From Melieria omissa (lineage: Eukaryota > Arthropoda > Insecta > Diptera > Ulidiidae): a stretch of 64,000 bases of DNA. Both the position numbers and the translations under genes were made by a program. Numbering within the stretch: the first letter of the stretch is position 1; every line of letters begins with the position of its first letter. The notes below the pieces were generated by a model. The model was not told where the DNA came from. It saw only the letters and a program-made list of their open reading frames with translations, and did not search any database. Positions 10,676 to 24,694 of this stretch are shown piece after piece. The stretch is taken from contig OZ020268.1 in the NCBI GenBank assembly GCA_963971225.1, positions 8,785,532 through 8,849,531 of the forward strand, in the 5' to 3' direction.

Positions 10676-13600
10676 TCAGCGCGTCAGGGGACGTGTCACC
10701 ATGGTAACGTGTTTCAATATAGACGCGTTCTTATCGATAAGACACGATAGCGCCGTGCAGCCGAGCATATCCGCCCCTCCACCTTCGCCATGCATGGGGG
10801 CCGCTGCGTCAATTGTGGTCCAGTGGTATTTGCAGGTTATAATTGTCTGCTTCGGCTGACTGCCCAGCTCATTGGTGCCAGCATTATCATTTCCATAGTA
10901 GCCCTCTTCCCCATCGCCGTCACCGTCACCATCGTCATTGTTGCAAGTATCAGTAGTGTTGTAGTTGGCGCCGGTGCTCTTCTTGCTGCCTCCGTAACGC
11001 AGTGAAGCATTCAACAGACTCTGCAAGTCCATATCGTCGGCGAAGGCGTTGTCCAAGGCGGCGGCGCAGGTAGCAGCAATGGCGGCCGCTGTGTTTGATT
11101 TCAAGTTGAAGTGATTCATATCGGCAATGTCGTCGTTGTTGTTGTTGATGAGCGCACTGCTGGCAGCGCTCGCATGGTGAAAGTAGTTCTGTGAGGCCGA
11201 GTGACGGCGCTTGCGATTTGCCAGCCTCAACTTGGCGGCCGCATTGCTCGAGCCATTCGAATTGCTCAGCAGCTGCTGCACGCGCTTGTATGTGGCTGTA
11301 GCGGCGCTAGAAGCTGCACCGACGGCAGATTGTACTCGCGGCTGAGTCCCAAATTCGGGAAAACTGTCGCCGGTTACACTGTTCCATGTCTCCTTTAAAT
11401 TTCGCTTGTTTTTGTTGGCTATTTTGTTTGCTATATCCAACTCGCTCGTCACAGTCACACCGCCAGCGTCTGCCGGATATATTTCGACTGCGGACGCTTC
11501 GGTTTCAGTGAGCTCTGCTGCCTCTTGTTGTTGTTGTGGTGGTGTGGCTTTCTGCCAGATTTTAGCCAGGTTGTCATGTTCCCAGCTGAGCTGTGACAAG
11601 AAGTTATCCTCTTTCACTTCAGTTTCAGCTGGCTCGACGTTGAAGTGCCGCAATAGTTCTAGTGGTTTAAGAGAGCTATTACCACCGCCGCTGCCGTTAA
11701 TAGCCTCGTTTATGCCTAGTTGCCATATATTGCGCTCGTTGCTGTGGGCATGCCACAAGCTGCCGCTGAATTGCTTCTTTTCCGAGACATTACCGATCCC
11801 GTTGCCGTTAGCAACATCGTAGACATCAGTTTCGTTCTGAATCAGCGCATTATCTGGACGCAATAACTCGGCAATGAGACGATTTACCTTCTGTATTACC
11901 GCATCTGTTTGCGGCTCCTGATATATTGGCTCTTTGCCATCCTGTTCGTCGCACATCTCACCGGCAGCTTCAGCTTGTTTATCTTTTTCGGCCGTTATCG
12001 CACGCAAGGTCATTTTCAAATTTGAAAACACTGTCTGACTTGCGCCCTCTTCGTCACCATCTTTGTCATTTTCGGCAGCGTCAGCCAGCTCCTGGCCCCA
12101 ATCGCTTTCGCTGGCCGTGTCGCTGTCACTACCGTCTGCGCGGCCGATATACAAATCCTGCATGTACTTGAGATCGCTCATTATCTCATCCGCCTCCAGC
12201 TTCAACTCGTCACGCAGCAGCCGATTGGCGGGTACCGACTTTAGCTCGCTGTTGCAAGCGGCGCACATGCCCCACAGAGACTGCAACTCATCAGCACACG
12301 GTTCGCCTCCGTTGTTGTTGGTGCCATTGTAATTATTGACATGACCAGCTAGCTGGCACTTCTTGCGTATCTCACTCATGGACCATTGCTGCTCGAGGCT
12401 CGTCTCCTTTGCGACAATATTGCTGTCGCAAAAGTCCACCTCGTCGCAGCAGTCGCCTTGTGCCTCATCGTCGGTGCACATGGGCGCTGCGGCTGGCTGT
12501 GCCGTGTTCCAGATCAACGACTCACGATGACGCTGATAAACACCTTCTACAGCGCTGCCAAAGTCCGTCGTCGGCAGCCAGTGATTCTCGGTGGGCAAGT
12601 GAGCGGCTGCTGCTGCCTTGGCAGCGGCTGCAACAGCCTTGTTCAGTGCCTCAATCGCATCGGTGCAAGCCAGACTAGTAGCCGGCTGTTTCACGCCCTT
12701 CGCGGCATTCGAAAAAATCACGCACAACGGATGCTGCTGTAGCAATGGGGTCTGCAGTCCAGGGGGTCTGCTGGCGACCAGCAATTCAATTTCGTCTTCC
12801 GTTTGGCACGCGATTTCCGTGCTCTGCAGCCGGAATTTAATAACAAACTCGCTTTCATGCCGAGCCTTGGCGGCGTTGCGTTGATGTCTGGCAGTGGCTG
12901 CTTCACAGTTTGAGCTGGCGTAGAGTGGTGTAGCAGATGCACCCAATCCTCCTGCGGCAGCATCGTCTTCAGCTATGCAGTTGTCGCTGCGCGTGTACTC
13001 GAGATATTTGTCCTCCTCCAAGTAGAGGTAGCCGCTGTTCGAGCGCTTGTACTGGATCACGTCCAGAGCGCTGCAAATGTCAAATGTGTGTCCGTCAACG
13101 TAAGATTTGATCGGATGAAAGTGTGTGCGTTCCGACGTCAACAAGTTTTCGTCTTCGGCGTAGCGTTCCTTCGCACGCAGCTGTGGCGTGTAATTCGACG
13201 ACGGCTGCTGCTTGCCACTGTCCTGCTTAATAAGCTGCACAACACTCTTGATACGCGCATATTCGATAAAGCCACTGGAGGTGGGTGAATGGTTCAGCAA
13301 CGTAATGTTTGGCATGCAAAGACTCTCAGACGTTGTGGCTGCGCCTCCACACGGGCCAGTGCTGCACTTCCCCGACTCTTTTGTGCTCCTGCCGGTGGAG
13401 CAGGAGCTGCTGCTGCCATACATTTCGGTCAGCGATATGGGGTTTGAGGCGGACCATGACTGGAGATCGACTTGCAGATTTTGCGTGTTGATCGGTGTTT
13501 GCCAATTATAGGCAGCCGCCGCAGCGGTGCCAGAGTGATGGGTGTGATTAGATGCGCTCGAAGTGGTGGACAGTGAAGTGGTGTTGCTCGAATCAGTACA

Positions 13601-16277
13601 GTCGGTGTTCAGACTCAACAAGTTACAGTTGTGGCTCTTTGCGCTTGAAGCAGTACTGTTGTCAAACTGTTGTCGCAGTTGTTGCTGCTGCATGGTGGGT
13701 CCCGCATTTATGCCCTCCGACCACTTCGACACGTTATATGGGGGAAAGTTGAAGCCACCTTCATTAGCTTTGGTATTGTTAACATCTCCACTGCCAGCGC
13801 CAGCACCAGTACTGCTGCCTCCACCTATTGCATTTTTGACCATGTTGTGAGTGGCATCTAGCTGGTTCAATCGCTTTGCCGAATTGCGCACTTTCAAGTA
13901 AAAACTCTCATCTGTGTCGCCGTTGCCCGCATTGGAATTGTCCGACCAAATCGAGTTCTGCAAGAACAGAACAAAAGGCGTGTCGCGCTCTTTGTTGACG
14001 TCGCGTCGCACACCACCAACCGGCCGATCAAACACTTCCAAATTGTGCGGCATGGAGTAGTAGTCGCTTGTGTTGACGCTTTCAGCTTGGACACCTACAC
14101 TCGAGTCGCCACAGACCGGACAGGTGCAATTGTTATCGGTTTTCTTTTTGTTTTCAACGCATGTCTGTGCTGGCATTTTGGCCAAGTCGAAGTGGTGGTT
14201 GTAGTACTTGGTCCAGAAGTTCTTTAGATCTTCTTTAAATGGGGCCACCACTGGCAGCGAAGCGGGCATTTGTACGCTTGAAGGGTTCAAGCTGAACAAG
14301 TTCATAGATGGTGCTGTAGCTGGGTCAGCGCCAGCTGTCTCGGTATCTGCATCTTTCCACAACGCTTCGACACTGCTGTTGAATTTTGCTTTAAACTGCT
14401 CAAAGTCAGCTTGCTCGTTGGTGGACATGGCATCCTCACTGTCGTCATTAGGCAGCAGTTCACGTGAGCCATGTGCCTTCACATCACGCTCGTATAGACG
14501 CCGCGGGGCCGTGCCTATGCCACCCAAAGAGGACACATCGTTAGTTAACTCTGATACCGAGGCCAAAGTGTCATCATAGTCGTCGTCACAACAGAAAGAT
14601 ATATCCACAACTGGCAACAGAGGAGATGACAACTTGGAACCCTTGGCCACATCCGCTGACTTGCCATCTTCATGTTCATCGATTTTCTGCTCGCATCGAG
14701 CAACTTTAGTCTCTTTTTTCTGTAAAGTACCACCTTCCACTGCAGCGGCCAGTTTTGCTTCCCTCATGTGGTAGGTGGCGCTTTCGGATGTGCTGCGGTT
14801 GCGGCTGTTCTTGTTTTGGCGCACAATGAATTCCTTGATCAGGTCGCGTCCCATTTCCCAGCAGCCCTCGAAATCGGTGTCCCAGTATGATGGTGAAGCG
14901 TTTCGGTGGCTTTTACCACCTCTGCCGACGCCCCCACCTCCTCCTCCGCCAGTACTAAAACCCTCTGCACAGTCAGTGTGGCCAGTAGAAGCTTTTCGTA
15001 TATTTTGAATCGTTTTTGCCTTAGACATTGCTGTGGAATAAGATTAGATATTATCACATACCCGTTACTGAATCGGCACTCCTCTTCCCAAACTCCACCA
15101 CACACAAACTCATACTCACCTTGATTTCTTCGACGTTTGGATTTACGTTTAACACCAGCAACCGCAGTTGTTGCAATATTATAATAGTTTCCGGAAAGCT
15201 CCAAGCTCTCGGCAGCACCCATGTCTCCAGTGATATCCTTTTGATCGCGAGACATTTTCAAATTTCCCAATTCATTATCTTTTGCTTCGGCGTAGTCATC
15301 TTCAGCTTTTGTGCCACCGGCCGTTCCACCTCTTGCGCCACTTCGACTGCCCACAGAACCAAACGAACTGGAAATCGTCGAGCTGGAACTACTGGTTGAA
15401 ATCGAGAGGTTACTGCGTTCCACAGGCCATGTTAGCGATTTAGCATTGCGGCGCCAAATGCGAAAGGAGTCCTCCATTTCTTTAGAGAGCGCAGGAAAAG
15501 CACGAAAGTAGCGCTTCTTCGGATCCGTTTCAATATCGACGCTCTCTGTGGTAACTCCACTTGTGTTATCTCCGCTTTTCGCTACCTGATCGTGGTCGTG
15601 TTTATATTCGGCGCTGTTCTGTTGCTTGCTGGTGTGCGAGTGGTGGTGGTATTGGTTATGGTGTTGCAAGGTGCAGCGATGGTTGGGTGCAGTAGAAGTC
15701 GTTGCTAACGAGAGCGTGGCCACTAATAATTTGTCCTCATCTTCACTATCGGCAGTTTGTTTTTCAATATCCTTCAGTTTCACGCACAATTCATCCACGA
15801 GATTCTCAATGGTTGCAATCTGTGAAAGAAAAAACGAGACATTTTAATAAATACAAATAATAACAACCAGGATGACCCAACACTGACCTCTTGTTCCGAA
15901 GAGACAAGATCCTTTAAACACTGGACTGCATTCAACTTTTTCAGTGTGTCTGTGTCACACGACAGATAGCGTTTATTGCCTCCCTTACGACTGGCAAAAA
16001 ATGACTGCAATTTTACAAGAAACAGATAAGGAATCAAAATTAGATAATGGGAGCGATTAAACAATATCAATGATATACTAAAATTTAGAGCAATTTCAAT
16101 TACTTCTAGGTTGCTGAACTCAATTGGGTCGTTTATTTGAACTGACGATTGTAAGAGAGAGAGGAGAAGTCTAGTATAGATCTGTGGTGCCTCAACGCCT
16201 AATTGCTCCAAGCGCGATACTAACCAATCAGATATGGCGTTCACCGCTCGCGTCGATACAAGCTGCGGATACTTCAT
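10676..16277 (-). CDS. KIAA0232: KIAA0232-family protein (four coding exons)
   Basis: Conserved animal protein of unknown biochemical function. Coding exons on the minus strand are 16277-16104, 16004-15888, 15819-15120 and 15030-10676, giving about 1,781 aa. All introns have GT/AG ends and phases match: 0, 0, then a codon split G|CA. The first three exons carry the family's recognisable part: ISDWLVSRLEQLGVEAPQIY, the block LNAVQCLKDL, IENLVDELCVKLKDIE, and RYFRAFPALSKE. Vertebrate KIAA0232 has the same blocks in the same order. Exon 4 is one 4.35-kb frame rich in Ser, Asn, Gly, Ala and Gln runs, with acidic patches and isolated conserved islands such as ERTHFHPIKS and SDTASESDWGQEL, so most of it is probably disordered. 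The ATG at 16277 lies two bases inside a possible splice acceptor (ATAG|GT ATG), so an upstream exon could add residues. Overlapping plus-strand ORFs are shadows. Orthology is from memory of the vertebrate protein. Confidence 0.85.
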
Positions 16278-16282
16278 ACCTA

Positions 16283-19200
16283 TGGCGGAATGGATGAAAA
16301 CAATACACACACGTTTTAGTATACTTGCCAGACATTTTTTTTACCAAATTTACTATTTGACAAACAAAAGTCTAGATTTGCACGTGCTTCACAAAATGAT
16401 GGCATTACGAATTTTGACTAATCATCTTACAAAATTTTAAATTTATGGAGTTGCAAAGTAATAGTGGAAATAAGTGGAGTAGGATAGAAAGTAAAATATC
16501 TACTAGAAAACACGCTACATATGTTGTATTTCATCATATCGACAACGTGCAAAACTATGACAAAAATTCAATTGCAAAAACAAATACATTTAGGTCCACT
16601 GCAATTTACAGAGAGAGCACCAACGTTTCATTTAACCAGCTGTTAGTCTCGCCAATTACGCGAATAGTAATTGTTGGCCCAGAGCAACCAGCAATTAATT
16701 GAGTTGCTTTCAACTCAAGTACTACTAGCGTTGAGCGAAATTAAATTTGAATGTTTGCGGTGAATTCCAACTACGTAAAATTCGAAAATTATGCATACCA
16801 AAGTCGGCGTGTGACTAACAGAGGGTTAATGTGACATTATTTAACTAATTTTAACAACCAAAAATTACAAAACTACACTTCTCAACTCGCATTCAATCGA
16901 ACAATGATTAATTTCATGTGTTAGTTTTGAAAAAGGGGAATTAATTATAAGCAAAATCAAATGGCATTGGACCTTGACTGTATACAATACATCACAAATT
17001 CAGCTAATCGGCTTTTTCTACATATTGTATGTTAGATACGTCATATATTTACATATACGTTACAACTAGAGTTAGTGCGAAAAGTTGTTGCTTAGAATGT
17101 TTACAAACCTACTGTTCACTTCTAGCTTTCAACAAGCAATGGTGTCATGCAGACAAGAGGGGGAGGAGACCAATTTCATGGAAATTGGACAATTGCGTCG
17201 GTTGGATGCTGCCGTTGTAGCCGTACCGATCGCTGGTGCCGGCAGTGTGCCTCCGCCTCCTGCTGCTGCTGTGGTCGCTGTTCACCGACTTGCCGCTAAT
17301 GTTGACGTTTACGTTGTCGGTGATGTTGTTGTTGTTGTTGCGCACAGTCACGGCCAATGCTGTAGCAGTCGTTGCAAGTGTTTCCTTGGCAACTTCAGTC
17401 AGCACTGGTCGCTGTTGACGCTGCTGGCGCTGACGCTTGTGCTGTTGCGAACGTTGACACTGAGGACAACGTTGCCACTCGCATCGGTGATGGTGTTGAA
17501 GCTTGCGATGGTGTTCTTCTGCAGTTGTTTTATTAGTCGTGATCGTTATTAATTTAGGCATATTTTACAGCAACAGCACTTGCAGCGGCACTCAACGGCG
17601 GAAACATGATGTGTTGGTGATAGTTATCATTTGTTGCCAACATTTTCAATTGAAATGAAAAAAATAAATAAACGAAAACACTACGATTTCTCTCCTTCAG
17701 CGTTTTCCACAAATCACATCGATTCACGCGTGCAACTACTTGTCGTAGTCGAAGCTTTTAGTGTTGTTATTGTTAAATCTTTGGTTTGAAATTGAATGTG
17801 GGGTCGTTGCTGCTCAATCCTGCGGCAACTTCCTTGAATTTGTATATTAGACAGATAAGTGATGTTGTTGCTTTTATTATTATTATTATTGGTGCTGCTC
17901 CGAATTCCAAAAAATGTACAAAACTGTTAAAATTATTCAAAGTTAAATTTTCTGTTGGACAAAAAATATAATTATCTAGTTTTTGTTTTGTTATTGAGTT
18001 TGAAATTAACTGCGAAGTAACATTGCGACTATTTGCTTTTCCTTCGAACAGGAAAAATCAAAGAAATAAATATTGAAAATATTAATATTCCGCGCCGGCG
18101 CAATTGCAGCTATAACCGTTATGTGGTTGTGGTTGTTGTTGTGGCTGTTGCTTTTATGTTGCTACTTTGCATTTCTCAACTTCATTTAGATTTGTCGTAT
18201 TATTGTTGATGTTATTGGCATTAATTTAATTATCTTTTTAGTGACTAATTTTAAATTTTCTTGTATTATTATTACAGGGTATTTTGTTTTATAATTCTTC
18301 TTTCGCTGCAACTGCTTGCTGGCTGCTTCTTATAGTGTGTTATTGTTCAATTCGCTGTTAATTGTAGTTGTTGCCGCATTGGTCTTTATATCGGTTGCTA
18401 TTATAATAATTTCCACGCGTTTTGTTGCCGTTGATGATGTTGTTCTGTTAGTTACTGTGTAGTTCTAAATGTGCTTCGTTCCGTTTTTGGTTGAGCGCAA
18501 TGTTGGTCGATCCTGACTCACTTGCTGTGTGCTGACGATTATTGGTTGCCTGTTTGTTGGTGAAGTTGTTTGCTAGTTTGTCGGTTGGTTGGTTTGTTTC
18601 TTAATTTCTTTCTACTGGCCCAAAACTTTAAGTTGAATAGAAAACTTAAGCTTTTGGCGTTGTTTTTGCTGTTGTTTAGTTGTCTCGTTAGCCGGGGAAG
18701 GGTTCTATGCTGGTCGTCGTTTGATCGGGTGTGTTGTTGAAGTTAGTTTAAACGATGTGATCTGCTCTTAGAAATCCATGTTGCTGTGTTTTTCAGTGTT
18801 ATGGAACTGAATTCTCCTTGGAATTATTCCACACTTGTTAGAAGTTAATTGCTTTCTGCAAATAAATATTACAAAATTATTTTAATAACATAAACAAAAC
18901 TGCAATAAGTTAAAATTCAATCATTCTTGAAAGTATTTTAGAATTAAGACTTTCTAAGCGTTTGGGAAAGAAATATACAGCACAGTAGATAGATTTCAGC
19001 TCGACAACTTATTAGTTACAAGTTGAAAAAAAGTGATTACATGTGGATTGGTAAATGTGACAGTCTGAAGTCAACACTCTGACCTGGGTATATTGTGTTG
19101 CTACGAGAATCACTTGGTGAATAAAATGCGTGAGTTAAGCTGATCACTTAAGCGTTGACGTTGTAATTTGTTTGAACTTGTAAAATTTACTCTAATTCAT

Positions 19201-22200
19201 TGATAAATGCCATCTTAGTAAACTCTTGAAGCCACATTATACAGGAATGGTTGCTTATCATTGATCGAGTCTATTGCAATTTAAAGATCGCACTACCTCA
19301 ACAAATAGTGATCTAATTAATTTATAGCAATAACGAAGAGTGCATAACGCATTCCAATTTGCGCACAATGTTTGGCTTTTTTTTGCGGCAGTTGATGTGT
19401 GCATTTCCTTATCAGCCCAAAGTAATCGCAGCCAATAAAATCCAAATTCCAACACAATACGAGTACAAAACACTAGTAATGAAAATGGGAGCGGTCGAGG
19501 GATGAAGAAAAATGCTCATGTTAGAAGTTGTAGAATAGATCGGGCGCGGACACGACTGTTCACCGACACTGGTACGAGCACGCACCGCCTCAACGCGCTG
19601 CTTACGACGAATGCGTACGAGTACAAAGTGCGATTCGACTTTGTAGACCACCCTACTAGATCAGTTGGTTTGGTTAGCGGTACACAGCGCATACATACAA
19701 ACAAACAAACGTAATATATATACATACATACGTAGATAATGCGATTTCAATAAATACAAAAAAGTGGCAAAGCTCCAAAAACATCGGTGGGGGCAGTATG
19801 CGCGCAGTCTACCTATATATAGAATAGACGAGACGGAGAGGTCGATCGACCGACGAGCAAACAAATGTCTGCGCGATAATTGTAAATTATAAGCGAAAAG
19901 CGGAAAAAGAAAGCTCAGCGTACACTTAGCATTCGGCTGGTTGGGCAGAAACCAATATTGTGATTCATTCATAAGTATATGAACAAGCGAGCGAGATAAC
20001 GCTGTGCTTTTCTACGTTCGTACAGACCGAAGTAAGAAAGTAAGTATGAGCAAAGAATCTGACGGACGAACGTGGATTTGGCAGATAATTCAATGTGCGA
20101 GCGAAATGATGATGCGATGATGCTGACTGCTGAAAAACGAATTCTGATGCTGGTATTGTTCGTGTTGTTGTTGTTGTTGCTGCTGCTGATGTCAGCGGGC
20201 CAATTTGGTGTTTGCTATATTTTCTGAATGGGTAAAACTTCATTATCCTTTCGCTATTATAATTTATAATTTAAGCGACACGCACAGACACACACACACA
20301 CAAATACATACACTAATTATGCAGACCACGCCCTCGCCATTCGACGACTTTGCACTTGCACTACTCTGGAGTGTTCGGATTTTCGCTCGAATTGGGTCAC
20401 TACGAGTGCACAGTGCTTTACAGTCACACTCGCTGTGTTAGTTGTTTTTGCAGTTGCAGTTTTAGTGACTCAGTGGTGGCAGCCGAAACGGGTCGCAACC
20501 CAATTCCACACAGTTGCTGCCATTTTCAATTGCATGGCCAACGTGCGGTCGTACACACACTTTGGATTTTAACTACCAGGCCAAAAACGACAAGAAACAA
20601 ACTAAAATTGCAACAACAACAATAAAAAACCGTACGACGACGAAAGTTTCGAAAATGAAAATCTACAAAGCCAGCGAGTGCGCAAATGAACGACGGCATG
20701 AAAAAAGTGCAACTAACACCGAATCAGCTGCTGCTGTTTCTGTTGGTGTTGTGGCCATCACACAACAACAACAACAACAATGAAAAGCCATATTTTTCTA
20801 TCCATAAACAAGATAGCCACATACAAGTGAGTGTGTGTGTGTGTGCGGGCACTAACACAGCAGCGAGCGTGCGCAACGTATGTGAATTGGATATGTGCGA
20901 AAATGCTCGTAAATATTGCACATAATATACACGTTAGCACAGCAACAGCAATAACTGCAATAACAACAAAATATAAGCTGACCAGAAAGCGAGTAGTAAA
21001 ACGAAATGAAATCAGAGAAAACAATGTAAAAGCAAAAACCAAACAAAATAAAATGAAATGAAATAAACCACAAGGCAAGCCACTTGTAAGCACCAGAAAC
21101 AGCAGCGCGACTGCAACATTGCCAACAACACGCGCAACGTACGGCAATATCGGCAAACGACAACCAACAACGAGAAGGAACTGCACATCGCATAGTGTGC
21201 AGGGTGCACGGCGTCGAGGAAAACTACTGCTCGCCAGCATTCGTCGCTCAGCAGCTGCTGGTGCTAGGCTGGATAGGCGCGAATGGCCAAAAGCAGGCAA
21301 ACGCTGCCAATCGTCAGTGCTTGCATGTACAGTAAACAGCCAGTGCTGGCTGCGGGTGCATGTGGGCGTTCCCCTGTGGGGCGACAGGAATTCAAAGTAG
21401 TTTTTGCCATAAAAATCGAATAGATAAGCATGCAGTAAATTGTAAATTTTAAGTGACAATATTAAAATTGGCTTGGGGGACAAACCTAAAAGTTGCATAT
21501 TCTGATATTTATTTGACAATATTGAAACTGTGTTGTGTGACCAATCCAAAAGATAAGCTTGCAGTTGAGAACTACAAAAAGATATTCATGTTGGAAAATA
21601 TTTTGCCAGGTTTAAAACTGCAAAACTTTTAAAAGTCATTCATAGCGGCAAGGATTTAAAATCTCAAAAGTTATTTACCGACACGAAGAATTCTGTGGTC
21701 AATCGACTTAAGAAGAAATTGAGTTATGAATGCCACCACGTTCCTTTGACTGTGCTCTACGTTTGTGTAAAATCGGGGAGTTTGTAACTTTAAAATAAAA
21801 AAAGTTATTAACAAAAACCTATTCGCATTCTTATAATGAACACACTGCGCGCTAGAACTTTAAAACGAGATTGCTCGAAACAGCAATTTTCTACTTAGGC
21901 GGTTATTGCATTTGACCACAGAATTAGTGGTTCAAAAACTAAGCACAGCTTAATTGAGTTGAAAGATATGGAAAGCTCAAAAGCCATTCACAGTCTAAAA
22001 AAGTTGGAAGCTTAAAAGTTATGAAAGCCCGTCACGAAATTTAACATCGATTTTAATGAGAATTACTATGATGAAAATTAAGTGTTTTTTATGTGTTTTC
22101 ACTGAAAAGGTACGAAATGAATTGTGGAAAGTTTAATACAAATTAGTATAAAATTCACAAACTTATGAGGGTTTCCCACTCTTTTATTCATTTACTACCC

Positions 22201-24076
22201 TAACACACTTTTTTGGAATTAATTTACACATTAAAGTTGATCTCAATGCGTCTTAAGTTTTTATGTTATAGCAGAGGTTGTAAGTGTACCGAAAATGGGC
22301 GTGACATCGCCTTCAAATAACTGCAAAACAACCACGATCACTGCTTTTTACGTCGCAAGTGTCGCCAATCGAGTGGGCGCTCAGGTGCCCGAAAACGATC
22401 CCGCACACCTACACTGCACCACTAAATTATGAATATTACGGAATAAATACGTACAAGAGCAACGTAAAACAAACCAGAGCACACAAACTGTGCCGTCGAT
22501 ATGCTCAAACAAAACGAACGAACGAACAGGCGCGTAGTATGCGCTTTGGCAGCTCTTTTCCGCCGCAGTTTGATGGCAAATTACATAATTGAAAATTCGC
22601 GCATATTCGCGCAACGTATGCGGCACTGGTGGGGGGTGGCGGCAAATGGCACACTCTCAGACCAACCACAAACCACAAACAACCGATACGCGACTGAAAA
22701 CCCAAACAAAATATATATAATGAAAATAGCACACACGCTCGCAGACGGACAAAGATGCTCTCAAGCGGATTGTACGGTTTGCGCGTTCGTGCACTCGTAC
22801 GCCCGTCTATCATCTTACTAATTCCACCTACTGTGCACTGGCACATTCATTCATACGTACGTTGCGGCTTCAGATGATTTAGTTTGTCTCGCGATTGGTC
22901 AAATGGAACTGCTGGTACGGATGGAGATATGTCGTTTCGTCGGTTGCGACGTCGTCTTGTCGGTTCGTTGAGATTTTCGCTTTTGATTCGTCTTCGTTGT
23001 TGCTCCACAAGCGCTGATATCATAGCACTTGCATCTTTTCGCTGCTCTACAGCTATTCTCCTCGTTCTGCTTCTTCCTTTTGCTTCAGCTGCCAAACTGC
23101 AGCGCACTTATTGATTTTTGAAGATTCACTAATATTCGAACAGCGCTGATGCCGAATTGCAGCAATCAAACAAAATTCATTACAAATCGCACACACTGTG
23201 TGTGCTGTTCCTTCGGTTTGCCACAAATATTCTCGTTGAGTTTTGCTTAAATTCAATTTTTTTTGAGCAAAATCAAATGCCAGCGACAACGACTCTGGCA
23301 TGAAACTGAAGTGAGTAAGAAATCGCAACTTGCGCTGGCGAGCAACGCCTCGTGTGTTGTGCGCCGTGTGCCTCGTGCCGCGCGTTTAAAACCAAAATAA
23401 AAAAAGTCGAAAGAAAGAAAAACAAACAACTTCCAGTTTCGTGCGCCAATAGAAACTGAACTGAGGAACGCGCATATGGCCCGATTTTATCACAACCTAC
23501 TACTGCGATGACATGCCAGCCATAGACTGCCGCAAACTGCTGCTGCCACTGCCGCTGCTACTACTCTCACTCTCATTCTCGGGTGCGCTCATCTGCCGGC
23601 TAGCGCTGCGTCGCCCCCACTCGCCCTCTCGCTCGTTGCATTCGTGCATTCGCAGTCACACTCGCAGGGGTTTTTCGCGTATCGACTAATGTTTTTACAC
23701 ATTCGAGTGCGTTTGCAGGTAGACACCGCCGACTGCTAGTTCCGCCCGAGTGTTAGCTGTGAAGTTATGACGAATTTCAGATGTTTCGTGTAACAGGAGA
23801 AGATACAATTTGAGACCAGTGAAGACCGATCGAAAAAATTCTGTACCTCAGTGGACAATTACACATTTTGAACTCAGCTGATGATTGGACGGCGTCATTA
23901 CTTGCTTTCTGTTAGAAGGTCGGAGTAGAAATTCAGCAAGTGGGGGACGAAACTAGTCACCAACTAGTTAGTATACAAAATTTAGACACCGCCCGTTCTT
24001 TGGCTACAGTCAGGTGAAAATGTTCACATGTGAAAGATGGGCGTATCAACTGTTTGCTGTTAGAAACTCTATGAAC
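16283..24076. other. Intergenic and probable 5' region of the KIAA0232-like gene
   Basis: About 7.8 kb with no certain coding exon. The part from 17.1 to 18.8 kb is rich in TTG/CAA triplets (CAA on the minus strand), as is common in fly 5' UTRs, and may hold untranslated first exons of the minus-strand gene. A minus-strand frame at 17561-17145 has a good start context but is unproven. 20.1-23.7 kb is comparatively GC-rich with CA/TG repeats and many short ORFs on both strands without domain signatures. 21.4-22.3 kb is AT-rich and featureless. Confidence 0.5.
20157..20190. repeat. TTG/CTG trinucleotide tract
   Basis: Run of TTG units turning into CTG units (opa-type). Similar shorter tracts occur at about 17325 and 20765. 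In this window they lie mainly in non-coding DNA. Confidence 0.75.
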
Positions 24077-24280
24077 CGCGGATTCAGCGTTAAACTGTGG
24101 GTTGGTCCCCTCTCCCCATCAGCTTGAAATGTGTGTTGTAACACACGTTGGGGGAAAAAACAGTGTTGCATATACATTTCAAAAAAAGGGTGGAATATGT
24201 GCTATCATGATCCACAATGGGCCTCACAATAGTCCTCCGAGTGTCTCTCTTACAGAGGCAGCCACAATAACCTGACCTAA
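24077..24280 (+). mobile_element. SINE copy, 5'-truncated, plus orientation
   Basis: Homologous to the 3' two-thirds of the SINE at 27.6-28.0 kb, in the opposite orientation. Shared blocks in order are GATTCAGCGTTAAACTGT (GATTCGGCGTTAAACTGT in the other copy), GTCCCCTC, CACAATGGGCCT, TCCGAGTGT, AGAGGCAGCCAC and a tail of AACCTGACCTAAC. The copy is diverged and lacks the tRNA-like head, so it is probably an older, 5'-truncated insertion. I could not define target duplications. Confidence 0.75.
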
Positions 24281-24694
24281 CGATATAAATTATTCACAAA
24301 AACAAATTTCGAGAATTTCAGAAATTATATATAATTACAAGCTTCCTCCTGAAGCTGAGCGCTATTAAATCGCTATTTAAAATCGTTATTAAAAAAAAAC
24401 TCTGAGTGAATGGTACTTCAACTATTCAACTATGCAGGCAGATTAAGAGCCGGAAAGAGAGGGGAAAACAGACTAAGATTTGTCGCTGTGGCCGGACATG
24501 TGCAAAAAACTTAACATTCTTCAGGCAGTTGTCTACCTAAATGTGCACCAAACAAGCTAGAGTGCTTCAGTCGGTTATGACCGATTTATGTATACCCTAC
24601 TATATGTCATTCTCTCGTGTAATTGTTTGCCAACACACAAATTAGCAGCGTAAAAAGTACTTATTAAAAGAAAATGCTACATATGACCCATAAC

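Noticed and set aside
11406..15399. Many plus-strand ORFs of 60-140 codons
   Set aside because: They are shadows of the long minus-strand exon, produced by its biased codon and repeat composition.
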